64,000 nt of DNA from the NCBI GenBank assembly GCA_900473205.1, contig UCLB01000007.1, positions 372,001 to 436,000 of the forward strand, in the 5' to 3' direction. Positions 8,963 to 17,997 of the stretch are shown here, in pieces (position 1 is the stretch's first letter; each line of letters begins with the position of its first letter). A program made the position numbers and the translations under genes. Below the pieces are notes generated by a model that saw nothing but the letters and a program-made list of their open reading frames with translations, was not told the origin of the DNA and ran no database searches. The stretch is from Hyphomicrobiales bacterium (GTDB lineage: Bacteria > Pseudomonadota > Alphaproteobacteria > Rhizobiales > Rhizobiaceae).

Positions 8963-9242
8963 ATCGGTTTACGATCCCATATTCTTGCGGAAGCTGCCGT
9001 GTGCGATGTCCTGATATCGCCATGCTCTTCAACGTTTGCTCACTGTGTTCTGGCATTCGAAACATCGGGGCTGACACGCCAAAGGCGGCGCCTTTCAGTC
9101 TCACCTGCCGACACCGGACAGAACGATGCCCGGCATTTGGCCAGCCCGCAGTTTAGGGGTGACGTGTTAATATACCGTTTTGCGAAAACACTCCGCCCTA
9201 ACTCCACCGCCACCGGATGTGGGCGCATCGACCGGCGCAGGC

Positions 9243-10199
9243 TCAGTAATTGACGGTCACCACCACCGTATCCGAATAGAGCCCCGGTGCAGGCGTATTT
9301 TGCGCCGGAACACGACCATAAACCGTCAGCGTCTGCGAAGTGCCATTTCCGGTGCCGGAAGCGATCTGCCCTGCAGCGCTTCCCCAGACATTGGCCCGGT
9401 TTGTGTCACGATAAAGACCATAGGTCACGGAAGCGCGAGAGCGGGTCATCCGCCGCGCCGCCGGCGGGCTGTTGCTCAGGCCGCCATTGAGCGAAACAGT
9501 GTAAGGCAGATTGGCTGTGCAGGTCAGCGAGATAGAGCCCGTTGCATCCACGGCTGTCCTGAGAACGCCGTGACTGCCAAAATTGATCGACTGCGCGGAC
9601 ACGATACAGGTCGGCTCGACCGCCGCCGTGACGGTAAAGGGCACACGGGTCAAGCCTTGAGTCATCCCCGTGCAGCTCGGAGCCCCAAGAGTATATGCGG
9701 CGTAGTTGAACCTGGTTTCCATGCCAGCAAAACTGGATGTGTATAGGCCCTTCGCTGCCGAGGCCTGTGAGGCGGAAATCCTGCCATAAACCGTATAAGT
9801 GGCACTGTTGATCAATGCTGGCAGCAGCATGTCGATCACCAGAGGTGAGCCAATCGCCGTCTGATCAACCGAGCCCCAGGGCGTTAAACGCAACGCATCC
9901 TGATACAATTGATAATTGAGAGCGGTGGACGTGCTGCCCAATTTCATCTGCCGGACACCGCTGACCTGCCCCCCACTTCCTGCATTGATGTTTGCGCAAA
10001 TGCGGACCGACAGACCGCTGCCGGAGTTGTTGTTGCAGGTGACGTTGAGCGTACCCGTACTGTTCGGAGAAGCACCGCCGGCAAGATTGACGAAGCCGAA
10101 ATTCATGTCGGACATGCTGAAACTGCAACTTTGCGCCCAGGCCGGTGAGCCACAAAGAATTGCGCTTAAAGCGACTATGGTATGGCTAAACCTCATCAT
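9243..10199 (-). CDS. Csu-type pilus tip protein with two spore-coat-U domains
   Basis: A 318-residue secreted protein with a signal peptide (cleavage expected after AWA). Two spore-coat-U (SCPU) domains follow: residues about 25-175, beginning with the Cys and NFGFVN signature, and about 185-318, with INFGSHG and a C-terminal strand close to that of the pilin encoded at 13352. Two-domain members such as CsuE of Acinetobacter sit at the pilus tip and bind surfaces, so a tip adhesin is likely. ATG at 10199 overlaps the usher stop as ATGA and has AGGAG upstream. It is the last gene of a four-gene operon. Ligand unknown. Confidence 0.88.
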   Translation of the reverse strand: MMRFSHTIVALSAILCGSPAWAQSCSFSMSDMNFGFVNLAGGASPNSTGTLNVTCNNNSGSGLSVRICANINAGSGGQVSGVRQMKLGSTSTALNYQLYQDALRLTPWGSVDQTAIGSPLVIDMLLPALINSATYTVYGRISASQASAAKGLYTSSFAGMETRFNYAAYTLGAPSCTGMTQGLTRVPFTVTAAVEPTCIVSAQSINFGSHGVLRTAVDATGSISLTCTANLPYTVSLNGGLSNSPPAARRMTRSRASVTYGLYRDTNRANVWGSAAGQIASGTGNGTSQTLTVYGRVPAQNTPAPGLYSDTVVVTVNY

Positions 10200-12640
10200 G
10201 GAACACTCCTGCAAATGGCATCCAGCGTGACGCGTTTTTCCTCACCCGCTACCGCAACCACGTCCGCCTCGCATTTTCCCTTTGTCGGTTGGGTGATGGT
10301 GAGACGTTGCCTGTCCGCGACATCATCGAGATAGGCCTGCCCGTCATAACCCACGACGAAATCGCCCTTTGCGTCGGTAACGCCCGTCGATCCCGTCTCA
10401 ACGAACTCTCCGCTTTCGTCCCTCAGCGTAATCAGCGCCACGCGCCCCTGCGTTTCCACCTGAAAATCGACAACCGCCCCTGCCCTGTCGGCTGGAACGA
10501 CAACTTGCTTGGTCCTGTCTATTTTTGCGTCCAGAGGAAGATTGCTCGGGTCCAGCGTAATATCGTTGGCGTCATAGGATCTGAGATTGGGTAGCAATAT
10601 CTTGCCGCGGCGGTTGGTCTGACCGATGGGGCGGTTCTCCAGCAGGATTTCTACCCCCGGGGCTCCCGCATCCACCACGGCAAAGGCGTCATCGATCCGG
10701 TTTCCAACGAATATGTCGCCACCTGCCACGGCAATCGAGCCTTCGATCTGCCCATAGGCCTGTGTCGAGCCGTTGAACTGATCGACCCCGGCCGAAACAC
10801 GCGCGACGCTACCGCGATAGCTGCCCGCTGCCGATATGATATCGTTGGCACCACTGGAACCGCGCATCCGCCAGCCGTAACTTCCCTCTTTCTGCTCTTC
10901 GGATTTGGCAATGTCAGCCGTCATCGAATACCCGTTGGCATCGCCCGACAAAGCCGCCGACGTCGAGATGCCGCCCCCGAAAGCCCAGGAAAGCCCGGCA
11001 AAAATACCGTAGGAATTCTTGTCTTCGAGGTCCTTATAGGCGGTGACGTAGATATTGCCGTTTTCGCCCAAAGGACGCGTAGCCGACAATCCCAGCAACC
11101 GGGACTTTTGCCCATCAGCACTTTCGAACTGGGTGTAGGAAAAATTCAGGCTCGTTTCATCGAAGACGAGCGGGGTAGAAACCGATATCTGGTCCACGGC
11201 ACGCGGCGCACGCGCGCTCAGCAATCCCGATGGCGTTTGGATTTTGCTCGTGTCTGCAGAAACGGACGCCAGATCATTATAGTCGCCAAAGGTCCGCTGG
11301 GATCGCGCGAAGAAATTCATGCCGAACAATTCGGCTTCGGCACTTGCGGCAAGCTGATAGCCGCTTTCACCGCCAAATCGGCTGGAGGAACCGGACAAGG
11401 TTCCCAAGCCGTAGGTGCCAATTGAAAAGACGCCTCCGACGCCGAAATTGTAGAAATCCTCTCCCCCTTCCGCGTGCCCTTCGATTGTCAGCCTATCGGA
11501 ATATCCATATCTGACCGTTGCCGAGCCGAGTGGACTTTCATCATAATCGAAGGACTCAAGACCATAATTGCGCCGCGCAAAACCAAGCTCGGCGGAAAAA
11601 TCCAGCAGGCCCGGAGCCAGAAGATTGGTGGAGGCAAAGAACGGTGTTTCCGACACGGTCTCGCGGCCCAGCGCATCGCGCACGACCAGCCTTGCATTGC
11701 CCGACCCGTTGATGACCGGAAGGTTTGTGATGGAGAACGGCCCCTCGGGGACTTTTTGAGAAATGCGCTTCACATTATCTATATAGACATCCACGGTCGA
11801 GGGCACCGCCGCCGAACCTGCAAATTCGGGCAGCGGCATGGTCACGATATCGGACCGCAAATCGAAGTTGCGCCTAATCTGTATGCCGCCAAGCCTTGCC
11901 GGTCGCGTCCAGGAAAGACCGCCGGTGATCATGTCGCCCGCCCGGTAGGTCGTCAGGCTTTCCTCATCCGAATAGGTCCAGTAGCTGTCCAGACGCTTGG
12001 TATCGAATTGTTCGTTCTGCGACGTGCTCAGAATTTGAGAAGAAGAGACCACCCCCAGCGGCCCGAACACGCGGCTTTCCAGAAGAGCGGACGCCCCGTT
12101 GAAATCCGTCAGATCAGACCAGCGATTTCCACCAGAGGCACCATAGAGCGTGTAGTTGACGAGCCCACCCATGTCCTTCGCCACCCTCTGTTTGCTCTCG
12201 CCGTCCTCATCTTCTTCTACCCGTCTGGGGCGGCCCGAGACATCGATGACCTTGCTGGCGCGGGCTTCCATCGGCAGGTCGAAATAGATGGACTGGCTGG
12301 CTTCATCGTAGCGTGACGTCACACCGGGCAACTTGGAAATATCGATCCAGCCGTCATTGGCCTTCGCAGTTTCCACCGGCGTAATCCCGACATTGGTCAA
12401 CTGTTGTGGCTCGATCAGCAGCGACCCGGCACTGTCTTGACGAAATGTGGCGATCAGTTCCGTGGACACAGTGTTGATGTACACTTCGAGCTGCAACTGT
12501 CCGGCCTGTTCGGCGGCAACAGGGACGGGCGGTGCCGCAGGAACATCCTGCGCCACGGAAAAACGGCTCGATGAAAGGATCGTCAAACTTGCAATCGCCA
12601 AAACAGCGAGGCTATCCGCCTGTAACGCGCGCCGTCGCAT
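10196..12640 (-). CDS. outer-membrane fimbrial usher (Csu/FimD type)
   Basis: An 814-residue outer-membrane usher that threads and orders pilin subunits. It has a signal peptide ending near residue 30, a PapC N-terminal-like domain (about 45-150) that binds chaperone-subunit complexes, a beta-barrel with a plug (about 170-650), and C-terminal domains with the GQTNRRGKILLPNL and GYDGQAYLDD segments near 700-790. Length and order match Csu-family ushers. The start overlaps the end of the chaperone gene by 29 bases and the stop overlaps the tip-protein start as ATGA, so the operon is tightly coupled. Confidence 0.9.
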   Translation of the reverse strand: MRRRALQADSLAVLAIASLTILSSSRFSVAQDVPAAPPVPVAAEQAGQLQLEVYINTVSTELIATFRQDSAGSLLIEPQQLTNVGITPVETAKANDGWIDISKLPGVTSRYDEASQSIYFDLPMEARASKVIDVSGRPRRVEEDEDGESKQRVAKDMGGLVNYTLYGASGGNRWSDLTDFNGASALLESRVFGPLGVVSSSQILSTSQNEQFDTKRLDSYWTYSDEESLTTYRAGDMITGGLSWTRPARLGGIQIRRNFDLRSDIVTMPLPEFAGSAAVPSTVDVYIDNVKRISQKVPEGPFSITNLPVINGSGNARLVVRDALGRETVSETPFFASTNLLAPGLLDFSAELGFARRNYGLESFDYDESPLGSATVRYGYSDRLTIEGHAEGGEDFYNFGVGGVFSIGTYGLGTLSGSSSRFGGESGYQLAASAEAELFGMNFFARSQRTFGDYNDLASVSADTSKIQTPSGLLSARAPRAVDQISVSTPLVFDETSLNFSYTQFESADGQKSRLLGLSATRPLGENGNIYVTAYKDLEDKNSYGIFAGLSWAFGGGISTSAALSGDANGYSMTADIAKSEEQKEGSYGWRMRGSSGANDIISAAGSYRGSVARVSAGVDQFNGSTQAYGQIEGSIAVAGGDIFVGNRIDDAFAVVDAGAPGVEILLENRPIGQTNRRGKILLPNLRSYDANDITLDPSNLPLDAKIDRTKQVVVPADRAGAVVDFQVETQGRVALITLRDESGEFVETGSTGVTDAKGDFVVGYDGQAYLDDVADRQRLTITQPTKGKCEADVVAVAGEEKRVTLDAICRSVP

Positions 12641-13331
12641 TGACGGGGCCGCCTTCGCTGTCTGCCGAAATCTTCAATGCGCCACCGGATCGCTTGCCGC
12701 CTGCCGCTGGGACCAGCCAACTGGCACCGGATTTGCCCAGCACATAACCCACCAGCCCATCCTGCCCCGCCACGGGTTTACCGCTGTCATTCAGCAGTTT
12801 CAGATTGGCGACGCGCAGTCGCTTGGTGCCATTGTTGGAAACCGACACCCGATAGCCATTCGCCTGTGGCGTTACCGACCAGACCGTCTGCGCTTCACTG
12901 GCCGTATTCTCGGAGAAGAAAACCGGGATCGAGTGGCGAAGAACGAGATTGATCGTGCCTGACGGTTGCTGGCCCGTTGGCGGCAACTCATCGACAATGA
13001 TGCGGTAGCTCTCTTCCGCCTTCACCGGCTTTTTCGAAAGCCGGACAATGCGCACGACATTTTCCGCGCCCGGCTTCAGAAGCGTCATCGGCGGACTGGC
13101 AACCACATCATTTGCGGGGGTCAGAACATCCGAGCCGTTCTCCTGCGTCCAACGGAAGATGCGCACCTGAACATTGATCGGCGTTTTGGCATCGTTCCAT
13201 ACGCGCAAAGTAGACGATGCGGTCGGTGCCTTGAGGTCGAGAATGACGGGCGATACCCGCAGCGACGCAGCATTGACCGGCGACACGGACAGACCGGCAA
13301 GTAACACAGCCGCTAAGGTTAAAAGACGCAT
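12612..13331 (-). CDS. periplasmic pilus chaperone (Csu type)
   Basis: A 239-residue PapD-like chaperone that holds SCPU pilins until they reach the usher. It has a signal peptide (MRLLTLAAVLLAGLSVSPVNA), then the first Ig-like domain with SLRVSPVILDL, the conserved basic and hydrophobic donor-strand region and ENVVRIVRLSKKPVK near residue 100, then the second domain ending near residue 239. The frame is open for 56 codons further upstream, but GGGAGG lies just before the ATG at 13331, which also gives the only signal peptide. It follows the pilin gene by 20 bases. Confidence 0.9.
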   Translation of the reverse strand: MRLLTLAAVLLAGLSVSPVNAASLRVSPVILDLKAPTASSTLRVWNDAKTPINVQVRIFRWTQENGSDVLTPANDVVASPPMTLLKPGAENVVRIVRLSKKPVKAEESYRIIVDELPPTGQQPSGTINLVLRHSIPVFFSENTASEAQTVWSVTPQANGYRVSVSNNGTKRLRVANLKLLNDSGKPVAGQDGLVGYVLGKSGASWLVPAAGGKRSGGALKISADSEGGPVNATARVTGG

Positions 13332-13351
13332 TGGCAATCCTCCCTTGAGCG

Positions 13352-13849
13352 TTAGTAGTTGATGGTAGCCCTGACAGTGTCGCTGTAGGCACCTGCGGCA
13401 GGTGTGTTCTGGGCCGCGACCCGTCCATAGACATTGAAGGTCTGAGGCGCACCCGTCCCTGTTCCCGTCTGTCGATCTGTACCGACGGTATTTCCCCATA
13501 CGCTTGTATGTGTAGAATCGGTGTAGAGCGAGTAAGCGATCGTCGCACCGGCACCAGATGCCATCAAACGAGTGGCCACTGTTGCTCCGGTTGTACTGCC
13601 AGGTCCCAATCCTAGCGAGAAAGGGGTATTATTCGTGCATTGGACGATGATCTGGCTTTGCGCATCCACATTGCCAGCGAGAACCCCGCGTGTTCCGAAA
13701 TCCAGTGTGCTGGCAGAGTTGATCCGGCATTCGCCCTGAATGGTGATCTGGACGTTGAAATCCGTTGTCGCGACCTGCGCAACTGCCATACTCGGCGCTA
13801 GGATCAAGGCTGCAACGAACATTCCATAGCCTGTTGTGGTGAACTTCAT
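13352..13849 (-). CDS. Csu-type major pilin, spore-coat-U domain
   Basis: A 165-residue secreted subunit: signal peptide to about residue 25 (PSMAVA), then one SCPU domain with the LDFGTRGVLAG signature, two cysteines and the terminal YGRVAAQNTPAAGAYSD.VRATINY-like strand. It corresponds to CsuA/B, the shaft pilin of archaic chaperone-usher pili used for biofilm attachment. It is the first gene of the pilin-chaperone-usher-tip operon, so the promoter should lie in the 278 bases upstream (13850-14127). That stretch is AT-rich and holds GTTAAC...CTTAAC near 13950. I cannot assign a -35/-10 pair with confidence. Confidence 0.9.
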   Translation of the reverse strand: MKFTTTGYGMFVAALILAPSMAVAQVATTDFNVQITIQGECRINSASTLDFGTRGVLAGNVDAQSQIIVQCTNNTPFSLGLGPGSTTGATVATRLMASGAGATIAYSLYTDSTHTSVWGNTVGTDRQTGTGTGAPQTFNVYGRVAAQNTPAAGAYSDTVRATINY

Positions 13850-14127
13850 GCTCGCTCCCTCCCGGCTGATGCATCGCCGATGCTACCCCACAGGCGGCAA
13901 AAAGTCACGCCGATAGCGGGTAATAAGAATATGCTAATGCTCGCTTGAGGAGGGTTAACGGTGTCTTAACGTGGCAATAGGAAGAATTAACAGGCGAAAT
14001 ACAACAGCGGATACAACCAGTTTTAGAATAAAACTTTTCTGGCATCGGCGCCTTTTATGGCCACCGATATGATCTCTTAATAAACCACACAAAATAATTC
14101 GTCGGCTACCTTTTTATGCTACCACGA

Positions 14128-14697
14128 TCAGAAGCTTGGAGGCGTGCAGGCACTGATCACCTCGCACGGCACCGGCCCGACGCATCGAAACGTATGGGGT
14201 CGCCTGCTCTCGAAATAATAGGCATCGCCCGGCCCCAGAATGCGGCGCTCGTCATCCACGGTAACCTCCAGCCGCCCGGACAGCACGATGCCGCCCTCCT
14301 CTCCCTCATGCACCAAGGGCACGCGACCAGTTCCGGCACCCGGTTGGTAGCACTCCTTCAAAATCTGCAGGCTTCGGCCAAACAGGTTGTCACCGATCTG
14401 CCGATAGGAAATCGGTCCCTTGCCAATCTCCACCAGCTCTTCGGCGGCGTAAAACGCCTTGCGCGGTTTGTCCGGCTCGAAGGCAAAGAATTCCGCAAGC
14501 CCGATGGGAATGCCGTCCAGAATGCGTTTCAATGCCCCGACCGAAGGGTTGGCCGAGTTGGACTCGATCAGTGAAATCGTGGAGTTCGTCACGCCCGCAC
14601 GTCTTGCCAATTCGCGTTGTGACAGTTTGTGAATGGAGCGCAGATGGCGCAACCTGTTACCAATATCAACGACCACCTGACGCTCCGCGATTTGCAT
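14128..14697 (-). CDS. XRE-family regulator with C-terminal cupin (PuuR/SutR-like)
   Basis: A 189-residue transcription factor. Residues about 9-65 form the HTH_3 (XRE) domain, with LRSIHKLSQRELARRAGVTN and TISLIESNSANPS as the recognition region. Residues about 110-185 form a cupin domain, with LVHEGEEGGIVLSGRLEV and GPGDAYYFESRRPHTF. Such regulators respond to amines or amino acids and usually control the adjacent gene, here the divergent beta-alanine-type aminotransferase 126 bases away. A TTG at 14715 could extend it by six residues. Neither start has a strong ribosome site. Confidence 0.85.
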   Translation of the reverse strand: MQIAERQVVVDIGNRLRHLRSIHKLSQRELARRAGVTNSTISLIESNSANPSVGALKRILDGIPIGLAEFFAFEPDKPRKAFYAAEELVEIGKGPISYRQIGDNLFGRSLQILKECYQPGAGTGRVPLVHEGEEGGIVLSGRLEVTVDDERRILGPGDAYYFESRRPHTFRCVGPVPCEVISACTPPSF

Positions 14698-14823
14698 ATG
14701 TTCGATATATCGCAACTCTTACAGATCACCTCAATGATTACAATGGATTAGAGGACGAAAGAAAAAGACTTGTTCGATCCGGAGAAGTCAGGATTGATAC
14801 GTCATCTCAAAGAGGGAATTTCG

Positions 14824-16158
14824 ATGGACCACAGCAGCAAACCCAACATGCCCAACCTTGCCAATTTCTGGATGCCGTTCACGGCTAACCGGCAGTTCAA
14901 GGCCTCGCCGCGCCTTCTGGCGAGCGCAGAAGGCATGTATTACACCGATGTCGATGGCAACAAGGTTCTGGATGGCACGGCGGGCCTTTGGTGCGTCAAT
15001 GCCGGGCATGGTCGCCGCCGCATTGCGGAGGCTGTAGAGCGTCAGCTCTCGACCATGGATTTTGCCCCAACCTTCCAGATGGGTCACCCCATCGCTTTCG
15101 AATTTGCCGAGAAGCTCGCAGCCAACGCGCCGGGCGGCGCAGAGGCGCAGCTCGACCGCGTCTTCTTCACAGGCTCCGGTTCCGAGTCGGTCGATACGGC
15201 GCTGAAGATCGCAATTGCCTATCAGCGTGCCATCGGACAGGGAACGCGCAGCCGCATCATCGGTCGTGAAAAGGGCTATCACGGGGTCGGCTTCGGCGGC
15301 ATTTCTGTTGGTGGCCTCGTCAACAACCGCCGCGTCTTTCCTCAAATTCCCGCAGACCATATGCGCCACACGCTGGATGTGGATCGCAACGCCTTCTCGA
15401 AAGGCCTGCCGGAACATGGTCTGGAACTGGCGGAAGATCTGGAACGGCTGGTCGCTCTGCACGGCGCAGAAACAATTGCCGCCGTCATCGTGGAACCCAT
15501 GTCGGGCTCAGCCGGTGTCATCCTGCCGCCGAAGGGTTATCTCGAGCGTCTGCGCGCCATTGCCGACAAGCACGGCATCTTGGTGATCTTTGATGAGGTC
15601 ATCACCGGCTTCGGTCGCCTCGGCAAACCCTTCGCCACGGATTATTTCGGCGTCGTGCCTGATCTCATCACCACAGCAAAGGGCATCACCAACGGCGCAA
15701 TCCCCATGGGCGCAGTCTTCGCCAAGCGCGCTGTTTACGATGCCCTCATGCAGGGACCAGAAAACCAGATCGAGCTTTTCCACGGCTACACCTATTCCGG
15801 CCATCCGGTCGCCTGTGCCGCTGGTATTGCAACACTGGAAATCTACGAGGAAGAAGGCCTGCTGACCCGCGCTGCCGATCTGGCCGAGGCATGGCAGAAT
15901 GCCCTCCACTCCCTCAAAGGCCTGCCGCATGTTGTCGACATTCGCAACCTCGGCCTCGTCGGTGCTATCGAACTGGCACCGCGTGATGGCGCGCCGGGCA
16001 CCCGCGCTTATGACGTCTTTGTGGACTGCTTCCAGAAGGGTCTGCTGATCCGCGTGACCGGCGATATCATTGCGCTGTCGCCTCCTCTCATCGTCGAGGA
16101 AAGCCAGATCGGCGATATCGTTTCGATCATCGCTGACGCTCTCAAGCGCGTGGCCTAA
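14824..16158 (+). CDS. omega-amino acid (beta-alanine):pyruvate aminotransferase
   Basis: A 444-residue class III PLP aminotransferase. The N-terminal NLANFWMPFTANRQFKASPR and DGTAGLWCVNAGHGR segments match beta-alanine:pyruvate transaminases, which convert beta-alanine to malonate semialdehyde with pyruvate as acceptor. The PLP sites are visible: FFTGSGSESVDTALK near residue 120, FDEVITGFGRLG near 255 and the Schiff-base Lys in ITTAKGITNGAIPMGAV near 288. The frame is open from 14770, but AGAGGGA precedes the ATG at 14824. The divergent XRE-cupin gene is its likely regulator. Together with the rut operon 8 kb away it suggests use of pyrimidine or beta-alanine nitrogen. Substrate range is inferred. 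Confidence 0.85.
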   Translation: MDHSSKPNMPNLANFWMPFTANRQFKASPRLLASAEGMYYTDVDGNKVLDGTAGLWCVNAGHGRRRIAEAVERQLSTMDFAPTFQMGHPIAFEFAEKLAANAPGGAEAQLDRVFFTGSGSESVDTALKIAIAYQRAIGQGTRSRIIGREKGYHGVGFGGISVGGLVNNRRVFPQIPADHMRHTLDVDRNAFSKGLPEHGLELAEDLERLVALHGAETIAAVIVEPMSGSAGVILPPKGYLERLRAIADKHGILVIFDEVITGFGRLGKPFATDYFGVVPDLITTAKGITNGAIPMGAVFAKRAVYDALMQGPENQIELFHGYTYSGHPVACAAGIATLEIYEEEGLLTRAADLAEAWQNALHSLKGLPHVVDIRNLGLVGAIELAPRDGAPGTRAYDVFVDCFQKGLLIRVTGDIIALSPPLIVEESQIGDIVSIIADALKRVA

Positions 16159-16167
16159 CACATACGA

Positions 16168-16199
16168 ATGTGGGGAACGATGTTGGTCGCTCCCCACAT
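16168..16199 (+). terminator. hairpin after aminotransferase gene
   Basis: Perfect 9-base inverted repeat (ATGTGGGGA ... TCCCCACAT) with a 14-base loop, nine bases after the aminotransferase stop. There is no immediate T-run, although TTTTTT occurs about 25 bases later, so it may stabilise the mRNA rather than terminate. Confidence 0.45.
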
Positions 16200-16286
16200 A
16201 AATCCATTGACTTTGACTTAATTTTTTAGAAATTTACGCCCTTGTTTTCGTTGGCGAAAAACATCCAAACGAAACCTAAGCGGCAC

Positions 16287-17705
16287 TTACATTTCACCAC
16301 TTCGTATGGACAAATCTGTATGCTCTGGAAGAGCCTGCGCGTGAGACTTGGCTGAAAGTTCGGCTATCTCCTCAGCCACTTTGCGAGTCTGTATTCTTAT
16401 GTCAGGCACAGCAGTAATTTCCCAAAACTGCCCCGCTGTCAAGGCACCTACCGCAAACAACCCTTGCCGTGGATCACCCTCACAGGACAGAACGCGGGAA
16501 TGGTCGTCCACACGAATACCCAATCCAAGGGCATCCGTATCGAGCATATTTTGCTTTTGCATATCCTGCAGCAGCGGTGAATGGCCGATCCCGGCGCGCT
16601 CCATACCGGTACAATTCACAAGCCAGTCGAAGGCCAACGACGTTTCCTCGGTTGAGCCACGCTGCCGGAAGGTCAGGATGTTTTGGTCCTCACTGCGTGA
16701 GATCTTGGCGACGAAACCGGCGTGAACCGTGACCGTCCCGTCTTGAATGAGTTCATCGAACACCTGGTGGACCTGGGGTGCGACCCGGTGGCGGTGAATG
16801 TTCCACCATGCCAATGCGTGGCGGAGAAAGCGTGAGCGCTGCTCTTGCCCCAGCTTTTGCCAGAGCATTTGCGTCTTCGGTCGCAAACCATCCATGACCG
16901 CTCGCCACGCGACGCCTCCCCTCACCTGCGCCTTGAGCCCGGCCAGGATTTGGCTGACCTCAAGCCGCGATATATCGATGGAAGGTTCAACGGGTGGAAC
17001 GGGAACGGTGCTATGCGAATGCGGCACGAGCCCACGCCGGGACAGGACATGGATTTTGCCGCGGTGTCCTTTGTTGCGCAAGGACAGGACCTGGTCGATC
17101 ATCGTCAGTCCTGACCCGAGGATGGCGATAGTATCGTCAGGCTTCACCCGCGACAGCCAACCCAGCCGCCATGGATTTCGAACCACACGCCGCAGCAGCG
17201 CAATATCCGCATCGGAAGTTAGCCGCGGCAAACTTGCGGTGCCAACACCAAGACACAGCGCAACATTGAGCGCTCGAAACTCGCGACCGTCACCCAGTTT
17301 GAAAACCGATCCCTCATCACTATGCGACAAACAGGACACGGCTTTGGCCTTGATGAAATCCACCCGCGCCCGCTGCTGCTTGCTTCTCAACAGGGACGCC
17401 AGTGTGTCCCTCAGATAAAGACCGTAGTCATTTCGCGAAGCAAAGCTGCTCCCATCGACGGTGCGCCCTCTCTTCGTCAGCCACTCCAGAAAATCATTCG
17501 GCTTGTCCGTAAAGGCACTCATGCGCGCAGCTGGCACATTGAGGCGATGGAGATGTAACTCCGTTCGATAAGCGGTACCGCGCCCAAAAGCAGAGTCGTC
17601 ACCCACAATCGCAATTGACGCCGTGGCAGGAAGCAACTGGAGAAGATTGGTGACGAGACTGATTGCGGAAAACCCGGAGCCGACGACAGCGACATCATAG
17701 ATCAC
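16287..17705 (-). CDS. FAD/NAD(P)-binding protein (NAD_binding_9 type)
   Basis: A 472-residue flavoprotein of the FAD-NAD(P)-binding family. The N-terminus has the dinucleotide-binding signature VAVVGSGFSAIS and AFGRGTAYR near residue 40. A second Rossmann motif (IAILGSGLTMIDQVLSL) lies near residue 195, and NCTGMERAGIGHSPLL near 365 and AVGALTAGQFWEITAVPDIR near 425 are typical of the family. The reaction is unknown. The start is GTG at 17705 with AGGAG upstream; the frame of a possible 72-codon ORF overlaps it by 11 bases. It is transcribed away from repABC and shares no obvious job with its neighbours. Confidence 0.8.
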   Translation of the reverse strand: MIYDVAVVGSGFSAISLVTNLLQLLPATASIAIVGDDSAFGRGTAYRTELHLHRLNVPAARMSAFTDKPNDFLEWLTKRGRTVDGSSFASRNDYGLYLRDTLASLLRSKQQRARVDFIKAKAVSCLSHSDEGSVFKLGDGREFRALNVALCLGVGTASLPRLTSDADIALLRRVVRNPWRLGWLSRVKPDDTIAILGSGLTMIDQVLSLRNKGHRGKIHVLSRRGLVPHSHSTVPVPPVEPSIDISRLEVSQILAGLKAQVRGGVAWRAVMDGLRPKTQMLWQKLGQEQRSRFLRHALAWWNIHRHRVAPQVHQVFDELIQDGTVTVHAGFVAKISRSEDQNILTFRQRGSTEETSLAFDWLVNCTGMERAGIGHSPLLQDMQKQNMLDTDALGLGIRVDDHSRVLSCEGDPRQGLFAVGALTAGQFWEITAVPDIRIQTRKVAEEIAELSAKSHAQALPEHTDLSIRSGEM

Positions 17706-17910
17706 TTAGAATCTCCTCTTCATTCATGCGCCGCGCAGAAGACCCGAAAAGAGCTTCAAAGGCAAACATCAATTCAATGAAGCCTACTAGGTTCCGACGT
17801 CGAAGAAGTGACAGCTGGATCGCCGCTGACAGGGAGTTAGCCGCGGCTAACTCGATACGTTCCTGATGAGGTTGAGATGAAAAACGCTGAGATATTTCAA
17901 TCTCCAACAT
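17695..17910 (-). CDS. possible small protein upstream of flavoprotein gene
   Basis: A 71-codon frame from ATG 17910 (AAGAG nine bases upstream) whose TGA lies 11 bases inside the flavoprotein gene, which would allow translational coupling. The product has a mixed N-terminus and an alanine- and leucine-rich middle, with an LLRRRNLVGFIELMFAFEALFG stretch that looks like an amphipathic helix. I do not recognise it. Its codons include the parS-like palindrome at 17834-17853, which argues that the DNA here is constrained as a site and not as a gene. Confidence 0.3.
   Translation of the reverse strand: MLEIEISQRFSSQPHQERIELAAANSLSAAIQLSLLRRRNLVGFIELMFAFEALFGSSARRMNEEEILSDL
17834..17853. promoter_or_regulatory. 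parS-like centromere site for RepB
   Basis: A perfect 20-base palindrome, GAGTTAGCCGCGGCTAACTC, 214 bases before repA. Its inner 16 bases (17836-17851) match the GTT...GC...AAC pattern that I recall for RepB-binding parS sites of repABC replicons. RepB bound here would be positioned by the RepA ATPase for segregation. I saw no second copy close to the cassette, but the window was not scanned exhaustively. Confidence 0.75.
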
Positions 17911-17966
17911 CAAAAATGACTCTTAGCCGGCTGAAAAGATTCATGTTTAGGCAGGACGAATGGCTA

Positions 17967-17997
17967 TTGCACCAAAAAGAGAATCGGCGCTTATATC
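17967..17997 (+). promoter_or_regulatory. putative repABC promoter
   Basis: TTGCAC (17967-17972) is followed 17-19 bases later by CTTATA or TATATC, the best -35/-10 pair upstream of repA. It overlaps the left arm of the leader inverted repeat, a place where RepA could repress. Inferred from sequence only. Confidence 0.4.

Noticed and set aside
8009-9253. 414-codon open frame opposite the wzz-like gene
   Set aside because: No domain and no ribosome site; the minus strand holds a convincing Wzz protein.
11474-12316. 280-codon frame opposite the usher gene
   Set aside because: Antisense shadow of a well-supported outer-membrane usher.
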